From NCBI GenBank assembly GCA_934561055.1, contig CAKTFN010000010.1:1-64000 (forward strand): 64,000 nucleotides of DNA, read 5' to 3'. The stretch comes from an uncultured Eubacteriales bacterium. GTDB taxonomy: Bacteria; Bacillota; Clostridia; Oscillospirales; Acutalibacteraceae. This document shows, one piece after another, positions 1 to 9,034 of the stretch; the stretch's first letter is position 1, and each line of letters begins with the position of its first letter. The notes under the pieces are model-generated. The model ran no database searches. It was not told the DNA's origin and saw only the letters and a program-made list of their open reading frames with translations. A program made the position numbers and the translations under genes.

Positions 1-388
1 AGTGCCCTGGCGGAGCGGACGGATAGAAAGATATAGTACACGGTACAAATTAAAACGACAGCATAAAAAAATACACCTTAGCGTAGGAATTCCCTCCCTC
101 AGTCGGCAGAGCCGCCGGCTTCCCTCACAGGAGGGAGCCAAAGAAGATGATGCAGTATTTTTAATTCTTCGAGCATTTCAAAAGTAGTCAAAACTACCCC
201 CGGCACAGCGGACGTATATAAATTAAAAGATGAAACGTGCGGTTAAAGAACCCACCCAAAGCCGTACCGAAAAGAAAAAAATTCAAAAACTTTCGGTTCT
301 AATCTTCCTCTAATAATTCACGCATATACTACAGACAACGAATCGGGAAACCGAAAAAGAAACGGATTCCCGGGCAAAAAAATTTATC
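1..388. other. Non-coding stretch at window start
   Basis: No convincing gene is visible here. A 61-codon open frame at the left edge has no ribosome binding site, no recognisable domain, and runs through a palindromic repeat (91-140). The rest is AT-rich and probably holds the promoter and leader of the PepSY gene that starts at 407. Confidence 0.5.
91..140. repeat. Short imperfect palindromic repeat (MITE-like)
   Basis: The arms CTCCCTC and GAGGGAG flank an inner GTCGGC/GCCGGC pair around a short AGAGCC centre, giving a hairpin of about 50 bases. From memory, very similar CTCCCTC...GAGGGAGCC palindromes are scattered between genes in Oscillospiraceae and related Clostridia. Only one copy is present here, so its repetitive nature is inferred. 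Confidence 0.45.
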
Positions 389-406
389 ATGAAAGGAAAC
401 AAAACC

Positions 407-1009
407 ATGAAAACAATGAAGAAAATCGTATCACTCGTTCTTGTCTGCCTTATGTGCATGAGCGTTGCGGCATTCGCAGCTTTCGGCGCAAATTACATCG
501 GAGAAGAAAAAGCAAAAGAAATTGCCCTTTCAGACGCAAAAGTTTCAGCCGCAGACGCAAAATTTCTCACTGTTGAATTCGATTTTGAAAACAAAATTGC
601 CGTTTACGAAGTTGAATTTTACTTTGGCTCAACCGAATACAGCTATGACATCAACGCAACGACAGGCGCAATTCTCAAAGCCGAAATCGACAAAAACGGC
701 GTGAATCTTCCCGACCCGGACGCAGCTTACATCGGAAAAGCAAAAGCAAAGGAAATCGCTTTTTCCGCTGCCGGAATCAAAGAAGCGGACGCAAAGAAAG
801 TCAAGGTTGACTTTGATTATGACGACGGAATCGCAAAGTACGAAGTTGACTTCCATTACGACAAAAACGACTACGAATACGACATTGACGCTCTCACCGG
901 AACAATCCTCAAAGCAGAAAAAGAAAAAGATTTTGATTTTTCCGATTTCTTCTTCGCCGCATTCTTTGAAAAGCTCTTCGCCGCAATCAAGGCTCTTTTC
1001 ACCAAGTAA
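407..1009 (+). CDS. Secreted protein with two PepSY domains
   Basis: A 200-residue protein with an N-terminal signal peptide (basic start, hydrophobic core, AFAAFGA cleavage region near residue 25) and two tandem PepSY-type repeats (about residues 26-90 and 105-165). Each opens with YIG, carries a KAKEIA helix and ends with a TG(A/T)ILKAE strand. The ATG at 407 is preferred over the one at 389 because AAAGG at 392-396 is correctly spaced for it. PepSY domains are proposed to bind or inhibit proteases or sense envelope state; the ligand here is unknown. It lies just upstream of a two-component system whose other flank is a related PepSY gene, so the four genes probably form an envelope-sensing module. 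A terminator follows. Confidence 0.85.
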   Translation: MKTMKKIVSLVLVCLMCMSVAAFAAFGANYIGEEKAKEIALSDAKVSAADAKFLTVEFDFENKIAVYEVEFYFGSTEYSYDINATTGAILKAEIDKNGVNLPDPDAAYIGKAKAKEIAFSAAGIKEADAKKVKVDFDYDDGIAKYEVDFHYDKNDYEYDIDALTGTILKAEKEKDFDFSDFFFAAFFEKLFAAIKALFTK

Positions 1010-1026
1010 TCAAAACGCATTTCCAC

Positions 1027-1065
1027 GGACCGACGCAAAAAATGCGGCGGTCCTTCTTTCTTTTA
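1027..1065 (+). terminator. Rho-independent terminator after PepSY gene
   Basis: The stem GGACCGACGC / GCGGCGGTCC (one mismatch) with a 7-base loop is followed by TTCTTTCTTTT. It separates the first PepSY gene from the response regulator gene. Confidence 0.75.
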
Positions 1066-1117
1066 TACCGCCGGTGTGATATAATTTATAAAACTTTTGA
1101 AATCGGAGGAAACTGAC

Positions 1118-1792
1118 ATGAGGCTTTTGGTCGTTGAAGACGAAAAAGATCTTAATAAAATTATTTCAAACAAACTTTGCTCCGAGGGATATTCGGTTGA
1201 CAGCTGCTTCGACGGAGCAGAAGCGGAAGATCACCTTGCCGTTGCCGAATATGACGGAATAATTCTTGACATAATGATGCCGAAAAAGGACGGACTGACG
1301 CTCCTTCGCGAACTTCGCGAAAACGGAAACACCGTTCCGGTTCTCCTCCTCACCGCAAAGGACGCAGTAAGCGACAGGGTAAAGGGTCTTGACGGCGGAG
1401 CGTCGGATTATCTCATCAAACCGTTCTCGTTTGACGAGCTTTGCGCAAGAATAAGGGCAATGCTCAGAAAAACGTCAAACGCCGCCTCAAACATTTTTTC
1501 CGTCGGCGGACTTTCGGTTGACACTGCGTCAAAAAAAGTTTCAAGAGACGGAAAAGCAATCGAACTTTCGGCAAAGGAATATGCCCTTCTTGAATACATG
1601 ATAAGAAACAAAGGCATCGTTCTTTCACGCGAAAAAATCGAAAACCACATTTGGAATTTCGATTACGAGGGCGGAACAAACGTCATTGATGTTTATATAA
1701 GCTATCTCAGGCGAAAAATCGATTCCGGTTTTGAAAAAAAGCTCATCCACACCGTCAGAGGAAGCGGATATGTTATCCGGGAGGAAGAATGA
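1118..1792 (+). CDS. OmpR/PhoB-family response regulator
   Basis: A 224-residue DNA-binding response regulator. The receiver domain (residues 1-115) has the acidic pair in VVEDEKD, phospho-acceptor Asp51 in IILDIMMP, a Thr in LLLTAKD, and the conserved Lys in YLIKPF. The C-terminal winged helix (about 130-222) ends in the typical HTVRGSGYVI. The ATG at 1118 is chosen because GGAGGA lies at 1105-1110; a TTG at 1097 would put that site inside the gene. It overlaps the histidine kinase gene by four bases (ATGA), so the two are translationally coupled and should form one phosphorelay. Its targets plausibly include the adjacent PepSY genes (inference). Confidence 0.93.
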   Translation: MRLLVVEDEKDLNKIISNKLCSEGYSVDSCFDGAEAEDHLAVAEYDGIILDIMMPKKDGLTLLRELRENGNTVPVLLLTAKDAVSDRVKGLDGGASDYLIKPFSFDELCARIRAMLRKTSNAASNIFSVGGLSVDTASKKVSRDGKAIELSAKEYALLEYMIRNKGIVLSREKIENHIWNFDYEGGTNVIDVYISYLRRKIDSGFEKKLIHTVRGSGYVIREEE

Positions 1793-3198
1793 TCAAAAAA
1801 TCGCTGAAGCTTAAAATCACGCTCTGGTTTTCCGTCGCAATCATCATCATTTCCTGCGTTGCCGTTCTCACAACGGTTCTCGTCAGCGGTTCGGTCATTC
1901 AAAAAGGAATCAGAGAAAACCTCATTGAAACCGTTGAAAACAATCTCGACGAGGTTGAATTTTATAAAGATTATGACAAACTTGAATTCGACGATCCGTA
2001 TGACCTTTGCATCGAATACAAAGGCGGCTGGCTTGAAATTGACGACGACTTTGTGAGAAACGTCAACGGAATCATCTCTTCGCTTTATGACGAAAACGGA
2101 TTGCTTTACGGCGACGACTCGCTTTTTTCCGAAGAAAACAACCCCCGGTTTAAAGACCGCGCCGTTTCTTCGGTCAAAACGGAAAACGGGACTTTTTATG
2201 TTTATGACGTTCGGCTGAGCCTTCCGGAGGCCGGAGACCTTTGGCTTCGCGGAACGGTAGATTCGGATTACAGTATCACCCAAACGAACAGAATTTTCAA
2301 AATCGTTCTTTGGTTTATTCCGTTTTTTGTCCTTCTTGCAATCGCCGGCGGATATCTCATTGCAAGACGCGCGCTTTCTCCGGTCATTCAAATCACTGCG
2401 GCAGCGGACAACATCAGAACCGGTAACGACCTTTCAAAGCGCATTGAAATCGGAACCGGAGACGATGAAATTCACCGCGTTGCAAAATCGTTCAACTCGA
2501 TGTTTGAGCGGCTTGAGGACTCCTTCAACAAAGAACAGCAGCTCACAAACGACATTTCTCATGAACTTCGCACACCGATTTCCGTAATTTTTTCCCAGTG
2601 TCAATACACTCTTGAAAAAGACCGTTCAAAAGAAGAATACATTGAGGCACTTGAACTTATTGAACGGCAAAGCAAAAAAATGGCTTCGGTCACAAACGAT
2701 ATGCTTTCCTTTGCAAGAATCGAAAGAGGTGCCGGCAAAATCAAAAAGGAAAAGCTGAACCTCTCGGAGTGCGTTTCTTCAATCTGCGAGGATATGTCTT
2801 TGATTGAAGACAAGGGAATCACTCTTTCTTCAAACATTGAACCGAACATTTTCATCGAAGGAAACTTTGAGCTTCTTTCACGGCTTACCGTGAACCTCAT
2901 TTCAAACGCTTACCGCTACGGAAAAGAAAACGGCTCAATCATTGTTACGCTGAAAAAAAAGGGTGAAAACGTCCTCCTTTCGGTTGAAGACGACGGAATC
3001 GGTATTGAAAAAGACGAAACAGAAAAAATCTGGAACCGTTTTTACCGTGCAGACGCTTCAAGGGCAACGGGCGGAACCGGACTCGGTCTTTCCTTCGTCA
3101 AAGAGATTGCCGAAATTCACGGCGCAAAGGTTTCGGTGAACAGCGAAAAAGGAAAAGGCAGCGTTTTCGGCGTCGAATTCAAAAGAGCCGAATTCTAA
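1789..3198 (+). CDS. Sensor histidine kinase (HAMP/HisKA/HATPase)
   Basis: A 469-residue membrane kinase. Transmembrane helix 1 spans about residues 9-33, an extracytoplasmic sensor region 34-170, helix 2 about 171-192, then HAMP (about 193-245). HisKA has the phospho-accepting His258 in DISHELRTP. The ATPase domain carries the N box (NLISNAYRYG), G1 box (DDGIGIEKDE) and G2 box (GGTGLGLSFV). It is encoded directly after, and overlapping, its cognate response regulator. The sensor region is rich in acidic residues and matches no domain I recognise; neighbouring secreted PepSY proteins are candidate accessory sensors. Confidence 0.93.
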   Translation: MIKKSLKLKITLWFSVAIIIISCVAVLTTVLVSGSVIQKGIRENLIETVENNLDEVEFYKDYDKLEFDDPYDLCIEYKGGWLEIDDDFVRNVNGIISSLYDENGLLYGDDSLFSEENNPRFKDRAVSSVKTENGTFYVYDVRLSLPEAGDLWLRGTVDSDYSITQTNRIFKIVLWFIPFFVLLAIAGGYLIARRALSPVIQITAAADNIRTGNDLSKRIEIGTGDDEIHRVAKSFNSMFERLEDSFNKEQQLTNDISHELRTPISVIFSQCQYTLEKDRSKEEYIEALELIERQSKKMASVTNDMLSFARIERGAGKIKKEKLNLSECVSSICEDMSLIEDKGITLSSNIEPNIFIEGNFELLSRLTVNLISNAYRYGKENGSIIVTLKKKGENVLLSVEDDGIGIEKDETEKIWNRFYRADASRATGGTGLGLSFVKEIAEIHGAKVSVNSEKGKGSVFGVEFKRAEF

Positions 3199-3273
3199 TC
3201 AACAATTAATTTTTCCCGTGTATTCTTAACTTGCAGTCGGGAGAGACTGTAATAAATCAAGGAGACAACGCTT

Positions 3274-4203
3274 ATGAAAAAAGTCGCAATCGGACTCTGT
3301 GCGCTGGCCGTTGCCGCCGCATTGGGAACCGCAGCCATAATTTCTTCGGTTGATGCCGAAGAAAAAAATTCGGTCGGCTCCGAAAAAGCACTTGAAATTG
3401 CTTTGAACGACGCCGGAATTTCAAAAGAAAAAGCAAAGGACAAAAGCTCGGTTTTCACAAAGAAAAACGGAAAATATGTTTTTGACGTTAACTTTGAATT
3501 TGAAAACAAAGAGTATGATTACAAAATCGGCGCAAAGGACGGCTCGATTGTTGAACGTGAGATTGAGTATGACGAGGATTTGACCGAAACGGCAACGACC
3601 GCCGCACCGAAAACTTCCGCCCCTTTTCGTGAGACTTCGGACGCTCAAGCGCCCCAACCGTCCGCTTTTTCCGAACAGACGACCAATACGCCCTCTTCAA
3701 AAGCCGAACCGCAGACGAAGTTTGAAAAATACACACGAATTTCTGCAACCGAGGCAAAGCGCATTGCCCTTTCCGACTGCGGAATTTCCGAATCGGACGC
3801 AAGTTTCAAAAAAGTCAAACTTGAAAAAGAGCATGAAATTTATGAATATGAGCTTGAATTCACCGCCGGTTCAAAGGAGTTTGAATATACGCTGAACGCT
3901 CTCACCGGTGAAATACTCGGCCGGGACATTGAAGCGAACCATGACCACCCGGAAACAACAGCCGCCGCTTCTTCGCAGAAACCGAAAACCGGTTTCATCA
4001 GTGCCTCCGATGCAAAGGCAATTGTCCTTTCTCACGCAAACCTCGGCGAAAGCGAGGTCACGTTCAAAAAGTTTAAGCTTGACGAGGACGACGGAATTTA
4101 CAAATATGAAATTGAATTCAAAAAAGGTTTCGTCGAATACGAATATGAAATCAACGCAAGAGACGGAAGCATAATTGATTTTGAAAAAGAAATTGACGTC
4201 TGA
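3274..4203 (+). CDS. Secreted protein with three PepSY repeats
   Basis: A 309-residue protein with a signal peptide or N-terminal anchor (residues 1-28) and three PepSY-like modules (about 32-95, 150-215 and 240-305). Each has an (A/E)KxIALxDxGISE helix followed by a strand-rich YEYELEF half. A Thr/Ser/Pro-rich linker (about 100-148) joins the first and second repeats. The start is supported by AGGAG at 3260-3264. It lies 75 bases downstream of the kinase gene on the same strand, probably in the same operon. It resembles the shorter PepSY protein at 407, suggesting duplication within the cassette. Its biochemical role is not established. Confidence 0.83.
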   Translation: MKKVAIGLCALAVAAALGTAAIISSVDAEEKNSVGSEKALEIALNDAGISKEKAKDKSSVFTKKNGKYVFDVNFEFENKEYDYKIGAKDGSIVEREIEYDEDLTETATTAAPKTSAPFRETSDAQAPQPSAFSEQTTNTPSSKAEPQTKFEKYTRISATEAKRIALSDCGISESDASFKKVKLEKEHEIYEYELEFTAGSKEFEYTLNALTGEILGRDIEANHDHPETTAAASSQKPKTGFISASDAKAIVLSHANLGESEVTFKKFKLDEDDGIYKYEIEFKKGFVEYEYEINARDGSIIDFEKEIDV

Positions 4204-4208
4204 AAAAG

Positions 4209-4243
4209 AACCGTTCCGAAAACCTGTCGGAACGGCTCTTTTG
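4209..4243. terminator. Bidirectional terminator between PepSY operon and pepT
   Basis: The perfect 8-bp stem CCGTTCCG / CGGAACGG has A-rich sequence on one side and CTCTTTT on the other. It can end the PepSY/two-component transcript (+) and the converging pepT transcript (-). Confidence 0.8.
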
Positions 4244-4245
4244 CT

Positions 4246-5415
4246 TTATTCTGCCTTTATGATTTCAACAATCACATCGGTCATTTTTGAAAGCGCTTCA
4301 ACCGAAAGCGCTTCGTAAATACTGTGAAAATTCATTCCGCCGGTTGAAAGATTCGGACACGGAAGACCTTCAAACGAAAGCCTTGCGCCGTCCGTTCCGC
4401 CGCGGATCGGAGTGACAACAGGCTCAACGCCGAGCTTTTTCATTGCGTTTTCGGCTCTTTCGACAATATCCATGTGCTTTTCGATTATTTCACGCATATT
4501 GTAATAGCTGTCCTTCACAGAAAGCTCAAACGTTTTTTCGCCGTATTTTTCATTGAGGAAATCGACAACCGAAGAAACGAACTTTTTCCGCTCGTCAAAC
4601 TTCTTTTTGTCGTGGTCACGGATAATCATGTGAAGTTTCGCTTCGGTTTCGTTTCCGAAAACGTCGGAAACGTGATAAAAACCTTCATAATTTTCGGTAT
4701 GCGCCGGAGTTTCAAAAGGCGGAAGCATTGACATAAACTCCTGAAGGAACAAAACGGCGTTTCTCATTTTGTTTTTTGCCGAACCTGGATGAGTGTTGAC
4801 TCCGTGAACCGTGAGCGAAACCGAAGCGGCATTGAAATTTTCGTATTCGATTCCGCCGAGTTCTCCGCCGTCAACGGTATAAGCAAAGTCGGCATTAAAG
4901 CGTTCAAAATCAAAGTGATCCGCCCCTGCCCCGATTTCCTCGTCCGGAGTGAAGCAAATGCTGATTTTTCCGTGACGGATTTTGTTCCTGATGATTTTTT
5001 CGCAGGCGGAAACGATTTCGGCAACTCCGGCTTTGTCGTCCGCCCCGAGAAGGGTTTTTCGGTCGGTGACAACAAGTTCTTTTCCGATGTACTTTTCATC
5101 AATCATCGGTGCATTCGTTCCGTCAAAGGTGATTATTTTTGCGTTGACGTTTTTTCCGCTGACGTCGGGTGAAGTGTCCATATGGGAAACAAGTCCGATT
5201 GAAGGCTCATTTTCAGCCCCCTCGGTTGCCGGAATATGACCGTAAACATAGCCGAGTTCGTCCCGTGCGGCGTCCTCAACACCGATTTCTTTAAGCTCCT
5301 TTGCAAGGTAATCGGCAAGAATAAGCTGAGAAGCGGTTGAAGGAACGGTTTTGCTCTCCTCATCGGAAGTTGTTTCAAAAGTTACATATTTTAAAAATCT
5401 TTCAAGTGCGTTCAA
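4246..5415 (-). CDS. Peptidase T (tripeptide aminopeptidase, M20B)
   Basis: A cytoplasmic zinc aminopeptidase that removes the N-terminal residue of tripeptides. About 389 residues, near the family norm of about 408. Metal-site motifs are visible: SHMDTSPD (about 77-84), LLGADDKAG, the catalytic Glu pair in PDEEIGAG, TVDGGELG, and a late His in MNFHSIYE. The N terminus NALERFLKYV matches the family start. The TTG at 5415 is preferred because CGGGAG sits 9 bases upstream; the ATG at 5424 directly abuts that site. Longer upstream reading would add an unconserved hydrophobic stretch. It is monocistronic, divergent from rpe. Confidence 0.9.
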   Translation of the reverse strand: MNALERFLKYVTFETTSDEESKTVPSTASQLILADYLAKELKEIGVEDAARDELGYVYGHIPATEGAENEPSIGLVSHMDTSPDVSGKNVNAKIITFDGTNAPMIDEKYIGKELVVTDRKTLLGADDKAGVAEIVSACEKIIRNKIRHGKISICFTPDEEIGAGADHFDFERFNADFAYTVDGGELGGIEYENFNAASVSLTVHGVNTHPGSAKNKMRNAVLFLQEFMSMLPPFETPAHTENYEGFYHVSDVFGNETEAKLHMIIRDHDKKKFDERKKFVSSVVDFLNEKYGEKTFELSVKDSYYNMREIIEKHMDIVERAENAMKKLGVEPVVTPIRGGTDGARLSFEGLPCPNLSTGGMNFHSIYEALSVEALSKMTDVIVEIIKAE

Positions 5416-5488
5416 AATTATCATCTCCCGAAGGTATGATAGCATAAAAAACAAAAAAAGGCAAACCGCTTTTTGAAACCCTGTGTTC

Positions 5489-5517
5489 TTGATTTTTGAA
5501 AAGCTTAATGGTATAAT
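5489..5517 (+). promoter_or_regulatory. Sigma-A promoter of rpe
   Basis: The -35 TTGATT (5489-5494) and -10 TATAAT (5512-5517) are separated by exactly 17 bases and lie 38 bases before the rpe start. Confidence 0.7.
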
Positions 5518-5554
5518 AATTTGAATTATTAAAAGTTTAATTGAGGTGCTTATT

Positions 5555-6202
5555 ATGATTAAAATTTCCCCTTCCATTCTTTCCTGTGACTATTCAAAAA
5601 TGGGTGAAGAATTTGAAAGAATGAAAGAATGCGGTGCCGACTGGCTTCATATCGACGTCATGGACGGCCACTTCGTTCCGAACATCACCCTCGGTGCGCC
5701 GATTGTAAAATGCATGAGAAAATGCAGCGACCTTGTTTTCGACGTTCACCTCATGATAAGCGACCCGAAAAAATATATTCCGGACTTCGTCAAGGCCGGT
5801 TCGGACGTCATCACTTTCCACATTGAATCCGACTCCCCCACCGAGGAAACGATTGACCTCATCAGGGAGCTTGGCTGTAAAGCCGCCCTCTCGGTAAAAC
5901 CCGGAACACCCGTTGAAGAAGTTTTTCCGTTCCTTGAAAAACTTTCAATGGTTCTCGTCATGACGGTTGAGCCCGGTTTCGGCGGTCAAAGCTTCATGCC
6001 GGACATGATGGAAAAAGTTAAGGCTCTCAGAGCGGAAATCGACAAAAGAGGCCTTGAAACCGAAATTCAGGTTGACGGCGGAATCAACGAAGAAAACGCC
6101 GCCCTTGCCGTTGAAAGCGGTGCAACCGTTCTTGTTGCCGGAAGTGCGATTTTCGGCTCAAAGGATCCGAAAAAGACAATTGCAAGCCTTCGCAATCACT
6201 GA
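5555..6202 (+). CDS. Ribulose-phosphate 3-epimerase
   Basis: A 215-residue TIM-barrel enzyme that interconverts D-ribulose 5-phosphate and D-xylulose 5-phosphate in the pentose phosphate pathway. Metal-binding residues lie in LHIDVMDGHFVPN (His32, Asp34) and in the later FDVHLMI and VDGGIN motifs; the phosphate loop is VEPGFGGQ. The ATG at 5555 has GAGGTG at 5543-5548. Length is typical. The gene appears monocistronic, with its own consensus promoter, and converges on the MecA-like gene with a 7-base overlap of the 3' ends. Confidence 0.95.
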   Translation: MIKISPSILSCDYSKMGEEFERMKECGADWLHIDVMDGHFVPNITLGAPIVKCMRKCSDLVFDVHLMISDPKKYIPDFVKAGSDVITFHIESDSPTEETIDLIRELGCKAALSVKPGTPVEEVFPFLEKLSMVLVMTVEPGFGGQSFMPDMMEKVKALRAEIDKRGLETEIQVDGGINEENAALAVESGATVLVAGSAIFGSKDPKKTIASLRNH

Positions 6203-6732
6203 GAGAGTTTTTGAAGCGCCTTGCTTTTTATTAGGCATTCGCCCGCTTCTTTGAGCGAAAGCAGCTTTGCTTCGCTCAAAAAAAGAGGTTCGAGAAATTC
6301 GTTCAAAACCGCACCCTGAGCGTTTGAAACATTGAAGGCGAACAAAACAAACGTCCGATCAATCCGATAAAGTTCGTTTTTTTCAATCATTGAACCGGAC
6401 TTTTTGAAATTTCTTGAAAGATCAATGACGTCATTGATTTCATCGGTAAAAAAGACAGAAATTTTTTCCTTTTTCTCCCTTTTTTCGGCCTTCTCTTTGA
6501 AAATCATCAGGCAGCCGCCGAACGAATCCGGCATTACGTCAACCTCAAGCGAGCCGCAGTCGGAAATGCAGCGGCCGGTTTCAAGCCGGACTTTTTCAAG
6601 AACAAGACGAACGAGCTTTCTTGTTTTTTCGTTTGAATAATCAAGTTGTTCAAACGTGACGTTGTTTTTTAAAAGGTCTTCTTTTGAAAGTTCGACAAGA
6701 ATGCTTTTTTCGTCAATCGCATCAATTTTCAT
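6196..6732 (-). CDS. MecA-like adaptor protein
   Basis: A 178-residue acidic cytoplasmic protein. The N terminus (MKIDAIDEKSILVELSKEDL, with a following FEQLDYSNEKTRKLVRLVLEKV) resembles MecA adaptors, which deliver substrates such as ComK to the ClpC protease. The C-terminal half (from about 85) has the F-F and hydrophobic strand pattern of the MecA C domain but is divergent. Length is somewhat under the 210-240 of bacillar MecA. The assignment rests on N-terminal similarity recalled from family knowledge. Its 3' end overlaps the rpe 3' end. Confidence 0.65.
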   Translation of the reverse strand: MKIDAIDEKSILVELSKEDLLKNNVTFEQLDYSNEKTRKLVRLVLEKVRLETGRCISDCGSLEVDVMPDSFGGCLMIFKEKAEKREKKEKISVFFTDEINDVIDLSRNFKKSGSMIEKNELYRIDRTFVLFAFNVSNAQGAVLNEFLEPLFLSEAKLLSLKEAGECLIKSKALQKLSQ

Positions 6733-6849
6733 CTTCGTTTTCTCCCGGTGAACTTATGTATTTGCCTTTATAATACTCCGGTTTTCAAAACTAATCAACG
6801 AACAAATTCTGGCAGTGATTTTGCCGGTTTTTCTCGGAAAGGAACAGTC

Positions 6850-8064
6850 ATGAAGAAATTTAAATTCAAAAGAAAAAAGGATCCGTTTCCGAAAAGTTCC
6901 GACGTCAGAGTCAAAAACAGCTATTACACTTTTTCAAAAGAATATCCCGCGGCAAAAATCATTCAAACAAAACGCGTGAAGCGAAAAAAAGAACGGGTAC
7001 GCTCATTCCTTCGCGTTGCACTTGCGGCGGCCTCTTTTCTTCTCATCGTTTGCGTCTCATTCTTTGCGGTTGACCTCGGGCTGAGGTTTTCAAACAAACC
7101 GATTGATACCGGATTGGAATTTTCGGGTCTTTCAAAAGAAAACTCCGAAAACCTTTTCAAAAGCAGTTCGCTCAAAGCACTGTATATGCCGTATGAAAAG
7201 CTCTCGAACGGAAAAAGCGTTTCCTCTTTCATAAAAGAGGTCAAAAAAAAGGACTGCACCGCAGTTGTGATCGATTTCAAAACCGAAAGCGGAAAACTCG
7301 TTTACTCCTCTCAAACCGAACTTGCAAGAAACGGAAAATGTGCGATTTTTGACAACGAAACCGTTAAAACGGCTCTCGGAATTTTTGAAAGAGAAGAAAT
7401 TGACGTTGTTGCAAGATTCTTCTGTTTTGAAGACAAAACAGCGAGCGAAGCCGAGCCTTCTTTCGCCGTAAAATACAAAGATACCGATGTTCTCTGGCGT
7501 GACGATATTTCCGAAGGGAAGGGAAAAACGTGGCTTAATCCATATTCGACCGGCGCCGTGAACTACCTTCTTGACCTTATCAAAGAAGTTTCTTTAATGG
7601 GTGTCAAAGGTTTTCTTCTCGAAGCGGTCTCCTTTCCCCACTCCGACCTTTCAACCGCAGGTTTTCCCGGAGAAAAAAGCAAAAGCGGACGGGCAGACGC
7701 TCTTTTGAAATTCGTTAAGAAAGCAAAAGCGGCCGTTCCGGAAAGCTGTTTTCTTCTCCTTTCAAAATCAGCCTCCGATATTCTCCTTTCCGGCGACGAA
7801 ACATATTCCGCAGAGCTTCTCAAAAGCGAGGCGGACGGTGTTTGCGTTGACACGAAAAACCGCCCGGAAAGCTTTGTTGCCGACAGAAAGAGCAATTATT
7901 CCTCAATGCTTTCAATGTTTTCTCAAATCAAAAGCAAACAAAACTCCGACGGTGTTTTTGTTCCGGTGATAGATATAGACGAATACAGAGGAAAATACAT
8001 CCGCACGCTTTCGAAAAACGGCTACTCAAGCTACATTATCTTCGACGAAAGCGGAAAATACTGA
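6850..8064 (+). CDS. Membrane-anchored glycoside-hydrolase-like protein (DUF4015)
   Basis: About 404 residues. A very basic N-terminal cytoplasmic stretch (1-50) precedes one transmembrane helix (about 51-75) and an extracytoplasmic domain. That domain begins with a KALYMPYEKLS strand and has the TAVVIDFK, LNPYSTGAVNYLLDL and FLLEAVSFP patterns of the putative glycosyl hydrolase family DUF4015, a TIM-barrel-like fold. The ATG at 6850 is chosen for GGAAAGGAA at 6836-6844; upstream codons are unconserved. The activity of this family is not established; a cell-envelope polysaccharide substrate is an inference. It is followed by a terminator shared with rfbA. Confidence 0.72.
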   Translation: MKKFKFKRKKDPFPKSSDVRVKNSYYTFSKEYPAAKIIQTKRVKRKKERVRSFLRVALAAASFLLIVCVSFFAVDLGLRFSNKPIDTGLEFSGLSKENSENLFKSSSLKALYMPYEKLSNGKSVSSFIKEVKKKDCTAVVIDFKTESGKLVYSSQTELARNGKCAIFDNETVKTALGIFEREEIDVVARFFCFEDKTASEAEPSFAVKYKDTDVLWRDDISEGKGKTWLNPYSTGAVNYLLDLIKEVSLMGVKGFLLEAVSFPHSDLSTAGFPGEKSKSGRADALLKFVKKAKAAVPESCFLLLSKSASDILLSGDETYSAELLKSEADGVCVDTKNRPESFVADRKSNYSSMLSMFSQIKSKQNSDGVFVPVIDIDEYRGKYIRTLSKNGYSSYIIFDESGKY

Positions 8065-8077
8065 TTACAGATAGCAA

Positions 8078-8121
8078 AAAAACTGTCGCAAAAGGCATTG
8101 ACCCGATGCGACAGTTTTTTC
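8078..8121. terminator. Bidirectional terminator
   Basis: The perfect 9-bp stem ACTGTCGCA / TGCGACAGT has A7 on the left and T6 on the right. It ends the DUF4015 gene (+) and rfbA (-). Confidence 0.85.
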
Positions 8122-8123
8122 GG

Positions 8124-9008
8124 TTAATACTTCACTTTTCCCGAAGCCACCTGTTTGAGGTGCGCCCCGTAAGGCGACTTTCCGTAGCGTTCGGCCGAAA
8201 GAAGAAGTTTTTCTTTTTCAATCCAGCCGTTTTTGAACGCAATCTCTTCCGGAGCGGAAATCATAATCGATTGACGTCCTTCAACGATTCTGACGAAATT
8301 CGCCGCCTCGTTGAGACTTTCAACCGTTCCGGTGTCAAGCCACGCAAAACCGCGTCCGAGAAGTTTTACGGAAAGTTTTTCCTCTTTGAGGAACATCAGG
8401 TTGAGGTCGGTAATTTCAAGCTCTCCTCTTGCGGAGGGCTTCACTTTTTTTGCCTTTTCGCAAACCGTGTTGTCGTAAAAATAAAGTCCCGTAACGCAGT
8501 AATTCGACTTCGGATTTTTCGGCTTTTCTTCAATTGAAATCACCTTTTCGTTTTTGTCGAATTCAACAACACCAAACCGTTCCGGATCATCAACGTAATA
8601 ACCGAAAACGGTTGCAACGCTTTTTTCGGCGTTCTCCTTCGCCTCTTTCAAAAGTTTTCCGAGTCCGTTTCCGTAAAAAATATTGTCGCCGAGGATCATT
8701 GCGCAACTGTCGTTTCCGATGAATTCTTCGCCGATTATGAAAGCCTGGGCAAGTCCGTCGGGTGAAGGCTGAACGGCATAGCTCAAATTGATTCCGAAGT
8801 CGGAGCCGTCGCCGAGAAGCCGTTCAAAGTTCTTGATGTCCTGCGGAGTGGAAATGATGAGAATATCCTTGATTTCGGCCATCATGAGAACCGAAAGCGG
8901 ATAATAAATCATCGGTTTGTCATAAACGGGCAAAAGCTGTTTTGAGGTTACCATCGTAATCGGATAAAGCCTTGTTCCGCTTCCTCCGGCAAGAATGATT
9001 CCTTTCAT
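8124..9008 (-). CDS. Glucose-1-phosphate thymidylyltransferase
   Basis: A 294-residue nucleotidyltransferase (RmlA/RfbA) that makes dTDP-glucose from dTTP and glucose 1-phosphate, the first step toward dTDP-rhamnose for cell-wall polysaccharides. The signature [13 protein letters not shown] is at residues 6-18, followed by [16 protein letters not shown], the metal-binding ILGDNIFYG and the sugar-binding FGVVEFD. The length is standard for the short RmlA type. RBS AAGGAG precedes the ATG. The other rml genes are not adjacent. Confidence 0.94.
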   Translation of the reverse strand: MKGIILAGGSGTRLYPITMVTSKQLLPVYDKPMIYYPLSVLMMAEIKDILIISTPQDIKNFERLLGDGSDFGINLSYAVQPSPDGLAQAFIIGEEFIGNDSCAMILGDNIFYGNGLGKLLKEAKENAEKSVATVFGYYVDDPERFGVVEFDKNEKVISIEEKPKNPKSNYCVTGLYFYDNTVCEKAKKVKPSARGELEITDLNLMFLKEEKLSVKLLGRGFAWLDTGTVESLNEAANFVRIVEGRQSIMISAPEEIAFKNGWIEKEKLLLSAERYGKSPYGAHLKQVASGKVKY

Positions 9009-9034
9009 GAATTTTCTCCTTTATTTGCAAATTT

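Noticed and set aside
1702..2391. 229-codon minus-strand open frame over the histidine kinase gene
   Set aside because: Antisense shadow of the sensor region; no ribosome site and no domain.
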